A DNA stretch of 64,000 bases from Polynucleobacter sp. 80A-SIGWE (lineage in GTDB: Bacteria; Pseudomonadota; Gammaproteobacteria; Burkholderiales; Burkholderiaceae): NCBI RefSeq assembly GCF_018882295.1, contig NZ_JACVOR010000001.1, positions 372,001 to 436,000 on the forward strand, read 5' to 3'. This document shows positions 21,818-32,025 of the stretch, piece after piece. The position numbers were made by a program, and so were the translations under genes. The notes under the pieces were generated by a model. That model did no database searches and was not told the DNA's origin. It saw only the letters and a program-made list of their open reading frames with translations. Each line of letters begins with the position of its first letter. The stretch's first letter is position 1.

Positions 21818-22563
21818 TGCAGTGGCTAATCAAACTCAAACGTCTTGTGCTGCTTGGCTTGGTGGCTAGCATGGTAGGTTGCGCTTCTATTCCTGCTGGA
21901 GTGGAGCCTTCCCCACATGATCCTTGGGAGCCGTTTAACCGCTCCGTTTTTGAATTCAATGAAGGTTTAGATGCCTACCTGCTAAAGCCAGTTGTTGCCG
22001 GCTACCGCTTTGTCTTGCCAGAATTTGTGCGTGATGGTATTTACAACTTCTTTAGCAACTACAGCGATATCTACACAGCACTGCAAAACCTATTGCAAGG
22101 TAAGCCAGGTGATGCCTTTAGTGATCTGATGCGGGTGGTAGTCAATACCACCTTTGGTTTGGGTGGTTTGATTGATATGGCTACGCCTGGCGGACTTCCA
22201 AAACATAAGGAAGATTGGGGTCAAACCTTTGGTGTGTGGGGTATTCCTTCTGGCCCATATGTCGTTTTGCCATTTTTTGGACCAAGTAGTGTGCGCGATA
22301 CCTTTGGTACGGTGGCTGATTTGGAGTCTGACTACCTATTTGGCTATGTCAAAGATATTGGTCTGCGAAATAGTATTACTGGCTTGCGAGTCGTTAATGC
22401 CCGCAATACTTATTACGAAGCTGGCGACCTATTGGATGGGGCGGCAATCGATAAATATAGCTTTATGAGAGATGCCTATATTCAGCGACGTGAGTATCAG
22501 ATTAATGAAGGGCGTGAAGACGAGGAGGTATTAATGCCCCCTTATCAGAATCCCTACGAATAA
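21817..22563 (+). CDS. mlaA: Outer-membrane lipoprotein MlaA (VacJ)
   Basis: Outer-membrane ring-shaped lipoprotein that removes misplaced phospholipids from the outer leaflet. The 248-residue protein has a signal peptide with lipobox SMVGC, then DPWEPFNRSVFEFNEGLD, VNTTFGLGGLIDMATPGGLPKHKEDWGQT-type core (about residues 105-140), GPYVVLPFFGPSSVRD and a C-terminal YxxR(R)-rich tail, all typical of VacJ. It is encoded inside the mla operon, unlike in E. coli, where it is separate. Confidence 0.94.
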   Translation: MQWLIKLKRLVLLGLVASMVGCASIPAGVEPSPHDPWEPFNRSVFEFNEGLDAYLLKPVVAGYRFVLPEFVRDGIYNFFSNYSDIYTALQNLLQGKPGDAFSDLMRVVVNTTFGLGGLIDMATPGGLPKHKEDWGQTFGVWGIPSGPYVVLPFFGPSSVRDTFGTVADLESDYLFGYVKDIGLRNSITGLRVVNARNTYYEAGDLLDGAAIDKYSFMRDAYIQRREYQINEGREDEEVLMPPYQNPYE

Positions 22564-22636
22564 AGGCGCTCAAGCCTGGCTTAGTTTCCTTAAAGAGCTA
22601 AAATGAGCTCCAATGACCAGTCGTAATCGAGGACAC

Positions 22637-23284
22637 ATGAAAAGCCATAAAACTATTCAAAAATACTGCACAGCATTGCTATCAAGCCTGATTTTGTTTG
22701 CGGGCGGTGTTTTTGCTCAAGCAGTTGATCAGTCCACGCCGGATGGTTTGATTAAGACTGTAGTTTCTGATGTGATGGCTTCTGTGAAGTCTGATCCTGA
22801 AATTCAAAAAGGGAATATTCCACGCATTGTAGATCTGGTGGATAAGAAAATCGTTCCCTATACCGACATGCGCCGCACCACTGAAATGGCGATGGGTCCT
22901 AATTGGAAAAAAGCGACCCCAGAACAACAGGCTCAATTGGTTGGCGAGTTTAAGAATTTATTAATTCGTACTTACTCAGGTGCTTTAAGCCAACTGCGCG
23001 ATCAAACTATTCAATTCAAGCCTTTGCGTGCAGCCCCAGACGATAAAGAGGTTGTTGTAAAGACTGTAGTGATTGGTCGCGGTGATCCCATTCCGCTTGA
23101 CTATCGCCTAGAAAAAACCGCCAATGGCTGGAAAGTCTATGACATGAACATCATGGGTGTTTGGTTGGTCGAGGCCTATCGCAATCAATTTGCAAACCAA
23201 ATCAGCCAGAATGGTGTTGAGGGCTTAGTGAAGTTCTTGCAAGATCGCAACAAACAGCTTGCTGCTGCAAAGCCAGCAAACTAA
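22637..23284 (+). CDS. mlaC: Periplasmic phospholipid shuttle MlaC
   Basis: Periplasmic carrier that ferries phospholipid between MlaA and MlaFEDB. The start at 22637 gives 215 residues with a clean signal peptide (MKSHKTIQK to VFAQA) and a GAGGA just upstream. An in-frame ATG at 22613 adds eight residues. Family signatures are PYTDMRRTTEMAMGPNWKKA, TYSGALSQLRDQT, PLDYRLEKTANGWKVYDMNIMGVWLVEAYR and a C-terminal GVEGLVKFLQ. Confidence 0.93.
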   Translation: MKSHKTIQKYCTALLSSLILFAGGVFAQAVDQSTPDGLIKTVVSDVMASVKSDPEIQKGNIPRIVDLVDKKIVPYTDMRRTTEMAMGPNWKKATPEQQAQLVGEFKNLLIRTYSGALSQLRDQTIQFKPLRAAPDDKEVVVKTVVIGRGDPIPLDYRLEKTANGWKVYDMNIMGVWLVEAYRNQFANQISQNGVEGLVKFLQDRNKQLAAAKPAN

Positions 23285-23317
23285 AGATCGTACAGATTTA
23301 GTAAAGATAAATAGCAA

Positions 23318-23578
23318 ATGCCATTTTTATTGCCCGCTTCAGTGACACAAGACAATGTGTTGCAGTTAGAAAAAGATGGCTTACTGAATTTAGCTGCGCT
23401 AAGAACGGTTGACTGCGGCAATCTCAAAGACTTTGATTCCACGGTACTCACTGTTTTATTGGCATGGCAAAAAAAATTACAAGCTGATGGTCAGCAGATT
23501 TCTGTGCAAAATGCACCTGAAAAATTAACTGTGTTGGCTGGCGTATATGGTGTTGCCGAGTTGCTAGGTTTGTCATAG
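23318..23578 (+). CDS. mlaB: STAS-domain protein MlaB
   Basis: Small cytosolic STAS protein that binds MlaF and stabilises the transporter. The 86-residue protein has the STAS pattern: a strand pair, the segment VDCGNLKDFDSTVLTVLLAWQ with the conserved Asp-Ser-Thr at the helix start, and a C-terminal VYGVAELLGL helix. Sequence alone is weak, but its place at the end of mlaFEDAC and its length make the assignment good. The next ABC gene starts 2 bases later. Confidence 0.88.
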   Translation: MPFLLPASVTQDNVLQLEKDGLLNLAALRTVDCGNLKDFDSTVLTVLLAWQKKLQADGQQISVQNAPEKLTVLAGVYGVAELLGLS

Positions 23579-23579
23579 C

Positions 23580-24332
23580 ATGCACGCCGCAATATCGATT
23601 AAAAACATATCAAAAAATTATGGCGCCTTACAAGCGCTAGATGATGTCTCTTTATCAATTGAGCAAGGTGAATTCTTTGGCCTACTTGGCCCTAATGGCG
23701 CAGGTAAGACAACGCTGATTTCCATTCTTGCTGGCTTGGTTACTGCGGATAGTGGCCATGCTGCAATCATGGGTGCTGATGTGCAGAGTCAGTTTCGTGA
23801 AGCTCGCCGGATGCTCGGAGTAGTTCCACAGGAGTTGGTATTTGATCCCTTCTTTACTGTAAGAGAGACACTGCAATTTCAGTCGGGTTATTTTGGCATT
23901 CGTCATAACGATGCGTGGATCGACGAGATCATGTCCAACTTGGATCTCACTGGTAAGGCTGATAGCAATATGCGTTCCCTTTCTGGCGGTATGAAACGCC
24001 GGGTATTAGTGGCACAAGCCTTGGTTCATAGACCACCAGTCATTATTTTGGATGAGCCTACAGCTGGCGTTGATGTGGAGTTGCGTCAATCTCTCTGGCA
24101 ATTTATTAGTCGCTTAAATCAAGATGGGCACACCATTGTTCTAACAACCCATTACCTTGAAGAGGCTGAGGCGCTGTGTCAGCGCATCGCCATGCTCAAG
24201 CAAGGAAAGATTGTTGCCTTGGATACAACGGCAAATTTACTGAGTCAATATGGTTCAGTGAAAAAAGATGGCGAAGGCAAGACCGATCTCGAGGATGTGT
24301 TTGTCAACATCATGTCGGGGGGTGCTCGATGA
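23580..24332 (+). CDS. ABC transporter ATP-binding protein (YadG/NodI-like)
   Basis: ATPase of a two-gene ABC-2 exporter. The 250-residue protein has Walker A GPNGAGKTT, Q-loop VVPQELVFD, signature LSGGMKRRVLVAQALVH and Walker B VIILDEPTAGVD, then TTHYLEEAEALC. The family resembles YadG and NodI; the substrate is not shown by sequence. It follows mlaB by 2 bases and overlaps the permease by 4, so it is probably transcribed with the mla operon. A link to envelope export is inference from context. Confidence 0.88.
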   Translation: MHAAISIKNISKNYGALQALDDVSLSIEQGEFFGLLGPNGAGKTTLISILAGLVTADSGHAAIMGADVQSQFREARRMLGVVPQELVFDPFFTVRETLQFQSGYFGIRHNDAWIDEIMSNLDLTGKADSNMRSLSGGMKRRVLVAQALVHRPPVIILDEPTAGVDVELRQSLWQFISRLNQDGHTIVLTTHYLEEAEALCQRIAMLKQGKIVALDTTANLLSQYGSVKKDGEGKTDLEDVFVNIMSGGAR

Positions 24333-25117
24333 AACCTATTTTGAATAAGCAACCGATCTCTTATGGCAGCGGCTTTCCAACCCTATTGCGAAAAGAAATT
24401 AAGCGCTTTTATAAAGTAGCTTTTCAGACGGTTGCGGCACCAGTACTCACCGCTGTTTTATATTTAATGATTTTCGGTCATGTCCTTGAGGGCAAAGAAG
24501 TTTATGGTCGCCTCAACTACACAGCTTTCTTGATTCCTGGCTTAGTCATGATGAGTGTGCTGCAAAACGCCTTCGCAAACACTTCTTCATCACTTATTCA
24601 ATCGAAGGTGACTGGGAATCTCGTTTTTGTCCTGCTAGCCCCTTTTAGTCATTTAGAGTTTTATGCTGCCTATGTCTTGGCCGCAGTGTTTCGTGGAATC
24701 GTTGTTGGCTCAGGCGTTTTGCTGATTACCGCTTGGTTCGCTATGCCATCCTTTGAATATCCTTTATGGATCATGACATTCGCTCTTTTGGGTGCTGCAA
24801 TTTTAGGAAGCATGGGTTTAATTGCTGGTATCTGGGCTGATAAATACGATCAATTGGCTGCCTTCCAGAATTTCATCATCATGCCTGCCACTATGTTGTC
24901 AGGCGTGTTTTATTCCATTCATTCTTTGCCTGCAGCATGGCAGGTGGTATCTCACTTCAATCCATTCTTCTACATGATTGATGGTTTCCGTTATGGCTTC
25001 TTTGGAGTGTCAGATATTTCCCCTTGGGACAGTTTGGCAATTGTTGCCTGCTTCTTTGTTGTGGTCTCTGCTATCGCTTTGCGTTTACTGCAAAAAGGCT
25101 ACAAGCTCAGGAACTAA
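24329..25117 (+). CDS. ABC-2 type transporter permease (YadH/NodJ-like)
   Basis: Permease partner of the preceding ATPase. From the ATG at 24329 it has 262 residues and about six transmembrane helices, with the ABC-2 signatures YTAFLIPGLVMMSVLQNAFANTSSS-type segment near residue 70 and LSGVFYSIHSLPAAWQ, then HFNPFFYMIDGFRYGFFG. A longer reading from 24176 runs through the ATPase gene in another frame and is unlikely. The ATGA overlap with the ATPase stop supports 24329. Confidence 0.88.
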   Translation: MKPILNKQPISYGSGFPTLLRKEIKRFYKVAFQTVAAPVLTAVLYLMIFGHVLEGKEVYGRLNYTAFLIPGLVMMSVLQNAFANTSSSLIQSKVTGNLVFVLLAPFSHLEFYAAYVLAAVFRGIVVGSGVLLITAWFAMPSFEYPLWIMTFALLGAAILGSMGLIAGIWADKYDQLAAFQNFIIMPATMLSGVFYSIHSLPAAWQVVSHFNPFFYMIDGFRYGFFGVSDISPWDSLAIVACFFVVVSAIALRLLQKGYKLRN

Positions 25118-25185
25118 GTGCCATTGAAATTGCCTCAAACTTTGTATTAGAGAATCGTTAAGAAATTAGAAATCAGGAGATTGTG

Positions 25186-25434
25186 ATGTTGCCAACCCCA
25201 GAACAAATTGAAGGCTATATTCAGCAAGGCCTCGCATGTACTCATGTGAAAGTTGAAGGTGATGGGCAGCACTTCTTTGCGACGATTGTGAGCTCAGAGT
25301 TTGAAGGCAAGCGTTTGATTCAGCGTCATCAATTGGTGTATGGCGCAATGGGAGACCGCATGAAGGCTGAAGTTCATGCTTTATCAATCAAAGCGTTTAC
25401 TCCTGAAGAGTTTGCTCAAAATTCCTCAACATAA
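25186..25434 (+). CDS. BolA family protein (IbaG/YrbA-like)
   Basis: A small BolA-fold protein of 82 residues, expected to partner with monothiol glutaredoxins in Fe-S cluster handling. The segment DGQHFFATIVSSEFEGKRLIQRHQLVY is the family core, ending with MKAEVHALSIKAFTPEE. The ATG at 25186 has CAGGAGA five bases upstream; a GTG one codon earlier is also possible. It lies between the mla/ABC block and murA, where ibaG sits in many proteobacteria. A monothiol glutaredoxin is encoded at 49427-49735. Confidence 0.9.
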   Translation: MLPTPEQIEGYIQQGLACTHVKVEGDGQHFFATIVSSEFEGKRLIQRHQLVYGAMGDRMKAEVHALSIKAFTPEEFAQNSST

Positions 25435-25467
25435 AATACGACACTAGATTTTTACTGGAATAGATTC

Positions 25468-26742
25468 ATGGATAAATTACGAATGGTTGGCGGCACTCCG
25501 CTTAAGGGCGAAGTAGCGATTGCTGGCGCAAAGAATGCGGCGCTACCAATTTTGTGTGCCTGCTTGCTAACGGATCAACCGATTACTTTGCGTAATGTCC
25601 CTGACTTGCAAGATGTGCGGACCATGCTCAAGCTCCTTCAAGAGATTGGCGTGACTGTTGCATTTCCAGATGTAAATGATCGCAATCACGTGGTGCTCAA
25701 TGCGGCTAATATTAAGAGCTCTGAAGCAACGTACGAGATGGTGAAAACCATGCGTGCCTCTATTCTGGTTTTGGGCCCCTTGCTCGCCAGAATGCATAGT
25801 GCCAAGGTTTCTCTGCCAGGCGGTTGCGCTATTGGTGCACGCCCCGTAGATCAGCACATCAAGGGTCTAAAGGCCATGGGTGCAACGATCAAGATTAAGA
25901 GTGGCTACATTCAGGCAGAAACTAAATCTGCGTCGGGTCGTCTGCAAGGCGCTTCTATCTTGACTGACATGATCACCGTAACCGGTACAGAGAATTTATT
26001 GATGGCCGCCACATTGGCATCAGGCACAACGATTTTGGAGAATGCAGCGCGCGAGCCTGAAGTAGGGGACTTGGCTGAGTTGCTCGTCAAAATGGGTGCA
26101 AAGATTACAGGCATCGGTACAGATCGCTTAGTGATTGAGGGTGTTGAAAAACTCCACAGTGCAGAACATGCCGTCATTGCTGACCGTATTGAGGCGGGTA
26201 CATTCTTGTGCGCAGTTGCTGCTGCTGGTGGTGAGGTGCTGGTGAAGCACTGTCGCCCAGATACATTAGATGCTGTGATCGTCAAACTCAAAGAAGCTGG
26301 CTTAGAAATGGAAGTGGGTCCCGATTGGATTAAAGCTTCCATGAATGGTCGTCCTAAGGCGGTTAGTTTCCGGACTTCTGAATATCCAGCCTTCCCAACA
26401 GACATGCAGGCGCAACTCATGGCAGTCAATGCGATTGCCCAGGGCAATGCCACCATTACTGAAACCATCTTTGAAAACCGCTTTATGCACGTTCAGGAGA
26501 TGAATCGTCTTGGGGCTGATATTGCAATTGAAGGCAATACCGCGATTGCCCAGGGCGTAGAAAAGCTTTCAGGAGCCGTTGTGATGGCGACCGATTTGCG
26601 TGCTTCTGCCAGTTTGGTGATTGCTGGTTTGGCTGCCCAGGGCGAAACCCAGGTAGACCGGATTTATCACCTAGATCGTGGATATGACCGCATGGAGCAA
26701 AAGTTGACCCTCTTAGGCGCCAACATTCAGCGAATCAAGTAA
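25468..26742 (+). CDS. murA: UDP-N-acetylglucosamine 1-carboxyvinyltransferase
   Basis: First committed step of peptidoglycan synthesis: adds enolpyruvate from PEP to UDP-GlcNAc. The 424-residue protein has the N-terminal [21 protein letters not shown], the catalytic Cys at about 120 in [13 protein letters not shown] (the fosfomycin target), [13 protein letters not shown], and the C-terminal EMNRLGADI and [13 protein letters not shown]. It lies between the BolA gene and hisG, a conserved betaproteobacterial order. Confidence 0.97.
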   Translation: MDKLRMVGGTPLKGEVAIAGAKNAALPILCACLLTDQPITLRNVPDLQDVRTMLKLLQEIGVTVAFPDVNDRNHVVLNAANIKSSEATYEMVKTMRASILVLGPLLARMHSAKVSLPGGCAIGARPVDQHIKGLKAMGATIKIKSGYIQAETKSASGRLQGASILTDMITVTGTENLLMAATLASGTTILENAAREPEVGDLAELLVKMGAKITGIGTDRLVIEGVEKLHSAEHAVIADRIEAGTFLCAVAAAGGEVLVKHCRPDTLDAVIVKLKEAGLEMEVGPDWIKASMNGRPKAVSFRTSEYPAFPTDMQAQLMAVNAIAQGNATITETIFENRFMHVQEMNRLGADIAIEGNTAIAQGVEKLSGAVVMATDLRASASLVIAGLAAQGETQVDRIYHLDRGYDRMEQKLTLLGANIQRIK

Positions 26743-26762
26743 GCCTGATGGATAATTAGTCC

Positions 26763-27389
26763 ATGAAGTTAACTTTAGCCCTCTCGAAGGGGCGCATCTT
26801 CGAAGAAACCGCTGAGATCTTATCTAAGATCGGTATTCGTCCGCTTGAGGATCCAGAAAAGTCACGCAAACTCATTATTGAGACCTCCAATCCTGATGTG
26901 CGCCTGATTATTGTGCGCGCATCGGATGTGCCTACCTATGTTCAGTTTGGCGGGGCTGATTTTGGAGTTGCTGGCCTGGATGTTTTGATGGAAAACGGCA
27001 CTGATGGCCTATATGTTCCGTTTGATCTGAACATCGCTAAATGCCGTATGTCAGTGGCTGTCAAAGAAGGTTTTGATTACGCAGCCGCTGTAAAACAGGG
27101 CTCTCGTTTAAAAGTTGCCACCAAGTATGTCAATTGCGCACGTGAACACTTTGCTAATAAGGGCGTGCACATCGATACGATTCATTTGTATGGTTCCATG
27201 GAGCTGGCTCCATTAGTTGGCTTAGCGGATGCAATTGTGGATTTAGTTTCCACAGGTAACACCTTGCGTGCGAATGGCTTGGTTGAAGTTGAGCCTATCG
27301 CCGACATCAGCGCTCGCCTGGTTGTTAATCAGGCTTCTTATAAGCGTAAGCGCACACAGCTCCAGCCATTCTTTGAATTGTTGAAGTAA
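26763..27389 (+). CDS. hisG: ATP phosphoribosyltransferase, short form
   Basis: Catalyses the first step of histidine synthesis, joining PRPP and ATP. The 208-residue protein is the short HisG form: [33 protein letters not shown], the PRPP-loop region [18 protein letters not shown], then it ends. It lacks the C-terminal ACT-like regulatory domain, so by family knowledge it needs HisZ; hisZ is not in this window. It opens the his gene run 20 bases after murA. Confidence 0.95.
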   Translation: MKLTLALSKGRIFEETAEILSKIGIRPLEDPEKSRKLIIETSNPDVRLIIVRASDVPTYVQFGGADFGVAGLDVLMENGTDGLYVPFDLNIAKCRMSVAVKEGFDYAAAVKQGSRLKVATKYVNCAREHFANKGVHIDTIHLYGSMELAPLVGLADAIVDLVSTGNTLRANGLVEVEPIADISARLVVNQASYKRKRTQLQPFFELLK

Positions 27390-27400
27390 AGAACATTCAC

Positions 27401-28723
27401 ATGTCAGCGCAAGTCAAAGTCAAACGCCTTAATAGTAAAGATGCTGGGTTTAAAGAAACTCTGCTCTCTAGCCTTTCTTTGCCAATGGCTGATGATGAGG
27501 CGATTGATGCTGCGGTAGTTAAAATTTTGGCGCAAGTTAAAGCGCATGGCGATGCTGCGGTACTAGATTTCACAAAGCAGTTTGATCGTTTAAATGTGGC
27601 TAGTGTTACTGAGTTAGAGATTACTCATGAAGAGTTAAAAAAAGCCTACGAAGGTTTGTCGGCTGAACAAAAAAATGCTTTGGATATTGCCGCACAAAGA
27701 GTTCGCGCATATCACGAGAAGCAAAAGATCGAGGCGGGTTGCCACTCTTGGGAATATGAAGAGGCTGATGGCACGCGCTTAGGTCAAAAAGTCACAGCTT
27801 TAGACCGCGTGGGTATTTATGTTCCGGGCGGTAAGGCAGCATATCCATCTTCTGTACTGATGAATGCGATTCCTGCAAAAGTGGCTGGCGTCAAAGAAGT
27901 CATCATGGTGGTGCCCACCCCCGATGGCGCTCGTAATCCTTTGGTCTTGGCTGCCGCTTACTTATCCGGCGTTGATCGCGTCTTCACGATTGGTGGTGCG
28001 CAAGCTGTTGGCGCTTTAGCTTATGGCACCAAGACTATTCCGCCAGTAGATAAGATTGTTGGTCCTGGTAATGCCTATGTAGCAGCCGCTAAGCGTAGAG
28101 TTTTCGGTACTGTCGGTATTGACATGATTGCTGGCCCATCAGAAATTTTGGTTCTTTGTGATGGTTCTAGCAATCCTGATTGGATTGCGATGGATTTATT
28201 TTCTCAAGCGGAGCACGATGAGTTAGCGCAATCTATTTTGCTTTGCCCGGATGAGAAATTTATTGAGCAAGTGCAAGCAAGCATTAACAAGTTATTGCCT
28301 GAGATGCCAAGAAAGAAAGTGATTGAAGCATCACTCACCAATCGTGCTTTGTTGATACAAGTAAAAGATATGAGTGAGGCTTGTGAGATTGCCAATGCAA
28401 TCGCTGCTGAGCATTTAGAAATTTGTGCAACTGAGCCACGCAAGTGGGCTGAGTTAATTCGTCATGCTGGCGCTATCTTTATGGGTAACTACACCAGCGA
28501 ATCTCTTGGCGATTATTGTGCAGGTCCAAACCATGTTTTACCAACAGCACGCACTGCACGCTTCTCATCTCCACTAGGTGTGTATGACTTTATCAAGCGC
28601 TCGAGCATGATTGAAGTTAGTGAAGCGGGTGCTCAAACGCTGGGCGCTGTGGCCAGTACTCTCGCCCATGGCGAAGGCCTGACTGCTCACGCTCGTGCAG
28701 CTGAGATGCGTCTTAAAAATTAG
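27401..28723 (+). CDS. hisD: Histidinol dehydrogenase
   Basis: Zinc- and NAD-dependent oxidation of histidinol to histidine, the last two steps. The 440-residue protein carries [51 protein letters not shown], the metal-ligand segment [13 protein letters not shown] and the C-terminal [13 protein letters not shown]. It starts 11 bases after hisG. Its stop overlaps the stop of the oppositely oriented hisC by 4 bases. Confidence 0.97.
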   Translation: MSAQVKVKRLNSKDAGFKETLLSSLSLPMADDEAIDAAVVKILAQVKAHGDAAVLDFTKQFDRLNVASVTELEITHEELKKAYEGLSAEQKNALDIAAQRVRAYHEKQKIEAGCHSWEYEEADGTRLGQKVTALDRVGIYVPGGKAAYPSSVLMNAIPAKVAGVKEVIMVVPTPDGARNPLVLAAAYLSGVDRVFTIGGAQAVGALAYGTKTIPPVDKIVGPGNAYVAAAKRRVFGTVGIDMIAGPSEILVLCDGSSNPDWIAMDLFSQAEHDELAQSILLCPDEKFIEQVQASINKLLPEMPRKKVIEASLTNRALLIQVKDMSEACEIANAIAAEHLEICATEPRKWAELIRHAGAIFMGNYTSESLGDYCAGPNHVLPTARTARFSSPLGVYDFIKRSSMIEVSEAGAQTLGAVASTLAHGEGLTAHARAAEMRLKN

Positions 28724-29793
28724 ACGCTAGCCAGAATTTCTTTAAGAGCTGCAATCAATTCATTAGTTTGATCATCGGTGCCGATAGTGATGCGCAAAAA
28801 TTCTTCAATGCGCGGTGACTTGAAGTGGCGCACAATAATTCCACGATCGCGTAAAGCTTGATACAACTTTACGCCGGCATGCTTTGGGTGACGTGTAAAA
28901 ATAAAGTTTGCGGTTGATGGCAAAGTATCAAAGCCCAGTGAGGCCAACTCAGAAACTAGGCGTTCACGAGTTTGAATTACTTTTTTACTTGTGGATTCCA
29001 GGTGGGCTTGATCTTGTATTGCAGCAATAGCCCCAGCTTGAGCCAGGCGACCCAGCGGGTAGGAGTTAAAGCTATTTTTGACTCGCTCCAGACCTTCAAT
29101 GAGAGTTGGATGCCCTACTGCAAATCCAACCCGTAATCCTGCTAGGGCGCGTGACTTGGATAGCGTATGAACAACCAGTAGATTCTCTGGGCAAGCACTT
29201 CCGCGTAGAAGTGGAATGCAAGACTCGGTTCCATAATCCACATAGGCTTCATCGATAACTACTACTGAATCTGTATTTCTGTTGAGTAGGGCCTCGATAT
29301 CTGAGCGTGGAATAGCGCGACCAGTTGGGGCATTGGGATTGGGGAAAATGATCCCGCCATTTGGGGTTTTGAAATCCTCCGCCTGAATCTCAAAATGAGG
29401 GCCCAGGGCTACTGTTTGATAGTCGATGCCAAATAGCCTGCAATAGACTGGATAGAAGCTATAGGTGATGTCTGGAAACTGGACGGCCTTAGCTTGCTTG
29501 AGTAGGCCTAAAAATACGTGAGCCAGGACTTCGTCGGAGCCATTTCCCAAAAACACCTGTTTAGGGTCTAGGCCGTGTAAATCCGCAATTGCTTTCTTAA
29601 GGGCTGACCCTTCAGGATCTGGATAAAGCCTTAAATCATCCGTATTTTGCTGATTTATGGCGGCTAGGGCCTTAGGGGATGGGCCATAGGGGCTCTCATT
29701 CGTATTGAGCTTAACCAGTCGCTGCATTTGCGGCTGCTCCCCGGGAACATAGGGGGTGAGGGTCTGAACAACGGGGCTCCAAAAACGGCTCAT
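28720..29793 (-). CDS. hisC: Histidinol-phosphate aminotransferase
   Basis: PLP enzyme that transaminates imidazole acetol phosphate with glutamate. The 357-residue protein shows [43 protein letters not shown], the PLP lysine in [18 protein letters not shown] and the C-terminal [10 protein letters not shown]. It lies between hisD and hisB, its normal place in betaproteobacterial his operons, but on the opposite strand and tail to tail with hisD. The divergent gap to hisB (29794-29919) must hold promoters for both. Confidence 0.95.
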   Translation of the reverse strand: MSRFWSPVVQTLTPYVPGEQPQMQRLVKLNTNESPYGPSPKALAAINQQNTDDLRLYPDPEGSALKKAIADLHGLDPKQVFLGNGSDEVLAHVFLGLLKQAKAVQFPDITYSFYPVYCRLFGIDYQTVALGPHFEIQAEDFKTPNGGIIFPNPNAPTGRAIPRSDIEALLNRNTDSVVVIDEAYVDYGTESCIPLLRGSACPENLLVVHTLSKSRALAGLRVGFAVGHPTLIEGLERVKNSFNSYPLGRLAQAGAIAAIQDQAHLESTSKKVIQTRERLVSELASLGFDTLPSTANFIFTRHPKHAGVKLYQALRDRGIIVRHFKSPRIEEFLRITIGTDDQTNELIAALKEILASV

Positions 29794-29919
29794 GAGGGAC
29801 TCTAGTCAAAAATCAGCAAAAGTTAATAAACACCAGCAATCAAAATCGGCATTTATATCGGTATTAGGAATGATATTATGAGGCTTCAATCAACACTTCG
29901 CCTCGCGGCGCACTGAAGC

Positions 29920-30507
29920 ATGCGGCAAGCCGACGTTACCCGAAACACTTCGGAAACCAAAATTCAAATTGCCATCAATTTAGATGGCACAGGTAAAGCC
30001 GAGCTAGCCTCTGGCGTGCCCTTCCTAGACCATATGTTGGATCAAATCGCCCGTCACGGCATGATCGACCTTAAGGTGGTTGCAACAGGAGATACCCATA
30101 TTGATGATCACCATACCGTTGAGGATGTGGGCATCACTCTGGGTCAGGCCTTTGCAAAGGCAGTTGGTGATAAAGCGGGCATTACTCGCTATGGCCACTC
30201 CTATGTTCCTTTGGATGAGACCCTTTCCCGTGTAGTGATCGATTTTTCTGGCCGCCCAGGCTTAGAGTTCAACGTTCCATTTACCCGTGCACGCGTGGGT
30301 GACTTTGACGTGGATCTGAGCATCGAGTTCTTCCGTGGTTTTGTAAATCACGCCGGAGTGACTTTGCACATCGATAACTTACGTGGCATTAATGCTCACC
30401 ACCAGATTGAGACCGTGTTCAAGGCTTTCGGTCGTGCATTGCGCATGGCTTTGGAGCTCGATCCACGCGCTTCCGGTGTTGTTCCTTCTACTAAAGGCAG
30501 CCTCTAA
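29920..30507 (+). CDS. hisB: Imidazoleglycerol-phosphate dehydratase
   Basis: Manganese-dependent dehydration of imidazole glycerol phosphate. The 195-residue monofunctional enzyme has the metal-binding [39 protein letters not shown] and [17 protein letters not shown]. No phosphatase domain is fused. It begins a new rightward transcript after the inverted hisC; the 126-base gap before it contains an imperfect hairpin reaching into the start codon. Confidence 0.96.
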   Translation: MRQADVTRNTSETKIQIAINLDGTGKAELASGVPFLDHMLDQIARHGMIDLKVVATGDTHIDDHHTVEDVGITLGQAFAKAVGDKAGITRYGHSYVPLDETLSRVVIDFSGRPGLEFNVPFTRARVGDFDVDLSIEFFRGFVNHAGVTLHIDNLRGINAHHQIETVFKAFGRALRMALELDPRASGVVPSTKGSL

Positions 30508-30569
30508 TCTAGAAAATTTCTAGTGTTGAGTAGAAGACTGTCAACAAACTACAGAACATAGGCTAACAA

Positions 30570-31232
30570 TTGGCGCAAACCATTGCGATCGTGGATTACG
30601 GAATGGGCAATCTCCGTTCTGTATATCAAGCCTTTCATCATGTGGCTCCTGATGCCAATGTAGTGATTGCGCACACTCCTGAAGAAATCATCTCCGCAGC
30701 GCGCGTAGTGCTGCCAGGGCAAGGGGCGATGCCTGATTGCATGAAGCATCTCGAGGAGTCTGGCTTATTAGAGGCCCTGCTCGATGCCGCTAAAAATAAA
30801 CCGTTACTAGGTGTTTGTGTGGGTGAGCAAATGCTGTTTGATCAAAGTGCTGAAGTGCGGGCAAATTCCAATACCGCTTGGACGCCTTGTTTGGGATTGA
30901 TTCCTGGTGAGGTTCGGCGTTTTGAATTGGCTGGAAAACTACAGCCAGATGGTTCTGCGTACAAAGTGCCGCATATGGGTTGGAATCAAGTTCGTCAAGA
31001 TCGTCAGCACCCAATATGGGATGGCATTCCAGATTTGGCTAGTTTTTATTTTGTACATAGCTACTATGTTGTGCCGCAGCGCAAAGAAGATATTGCAGGC
31101 TCAACTGAGTATGGTGACTGGTTTACTTCTGCTGTTGCAAGGGATAATATTTTTGCAACGCAATTTCATCCAGAAAAAAGTGCAGAATACGGATTAAAGC
31201 TCTACAAAAATTTTGTTTCTTGGCAACCTTAA
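30570..31232 (+). CDS. hisH: Imidazole glycerol phosphate synthase subunit HisH
   Basis: Glutaminase subunit that supplies ammonia to HisF. The 220-residue class I amidotransferase has the nucleophile in [13 protein letters not shown] (Cys about 88), GWNQV, SYYV and the catalytic His/Glu in [11 protein letters not shown]. The elbow reads GVCVGEQ, with the common glycine-methionine replaced by Gly-Glu-Gln-Met spacing normal for HisH. The start is a TTG giving [14 protein letters not shown]; no ATG lies close enough. Confidence 0.95.
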   Translation: MAQTIAIVDYGMGNLRSVYQAFHHVAPDANVVIAHTPEEIISAARVVLPGQGAMPDCMKHLEESGLLEALLDAAKNKPLLGVCVGEQMLFDQSAEVRANSNTAWTPCLGLIPGEVRRFELAGKLQPDGSAYKVPHMGWNQVRQDRQHPIWDGIPDLASFYFVHSYYVVPQRKEDIAGSTEYGDWFTSAVARDNIFATQFHPEKSAEYGLKLYKNFVSWQP

Positions 31233-31252
31233 TACTTTTCTAACCTACCGCT

Positions 31253-32014
31253 ATGCTGCTGATTCCCGCGATTGACTTAAAAGATGGCCACTGTGTTCGA
31301 CTCGAACAAGGTGATATGGATAAAGCCACTGTTTTTTCTGAAGATCCTGGCGCGATGGCGGCACATTGGATTAATAAGGGTGCGCGTCGTTTACATCTCG
31401 TGGATTTGAATGGGGCGTTTGCCGGAAAACTTAAAAATGAATCTGCAATCAAATCTATTTTGAAAGCAGTGGGCGATGAGATTCCAGTTCAGTTAGGTGG
31501 CGGTATTCGCGATCTCGAAACGATTGAACGTTTATTGGATGATGGTATTAGTACTGTGATTATTGGTACAGCCGCCGTAAAGAGCCCTGGCTTTGTACAA
31601 GACGCTTGCACTGCTTTCCCTGGCCACATCATGGTGGGCTTAGATGCGCGTGATGGCAAGGTAGCAACCGATGGTTGGAGCAAGATTACTGGTCATGAAG
31701 TGATCGACCTTGCCAAGAAATTTGAAGACTACGGCGTTGAAGCAATCATCTATACCGACATTGGTCGTGATGGCATGATGAAGGGTATCAATATGGATGC
31801 CACAGTTAAATTGGCACAAGCTATTCGGATACCAGTGATTGCCAGTGGCGGCCTATCTAACAATCAAGATATTGAGGCCTTGTGTGAAGCTGAGGCTGAG
31901 GGTGTCATGGGTGTGATTGCGGGGCGCTCAATTTATGCCGGTGATTTAGATTTAACTACGGCACAAAAATATGCCGATGAGTTAACTCTGAAGTACGCCA
32001 AGAAAATTATCTAG
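31253..32014 (+). CDS. hisA: ProFAR isomerase HisA
   Basis: Isomerises the ProFAR intermediate to PRFAR. The 253-residue TIM barrel has [20 protein letters not shown] with the catalytic Asp, [60 protein letters not shown] with the second catalytic Asp, and [15 protein letters not shown]. It lies 20 bases after hisH and 11 before hisF. Confidence 0.96.
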   Translation: MLLIPAIDLKDGHCVRLEQGDMDKATVFSEDPGAMAAHWINKGARRLHLVDLNGAFAGKLKNESAIKSILKAVGDEIPVQLGGGIRDLETIERLLDDGISTVIIGTAAVKSPGFVQDACTAFPGHIMVGLDARDGKVATDGWSKITGHEVIDLAKKFEDYGVEAIIYTDIGRDGMMKGINMDATVKLAQAIRIPVIASGGLSNNQDIEALCEAEAEGVMGVIAGRSIYAGDLDLTTAQKYADELTLKYAKKII

Positions 32015-32025
32015 AGTAACTATCA

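Noticed and set aside
24176-24328. A 51-residue N-terminal extension of the ABC permease
   Set aside because: It runs in a different frame through the conserved end of the ATPase gene; the ATGA junction at 24329 is a normal start.
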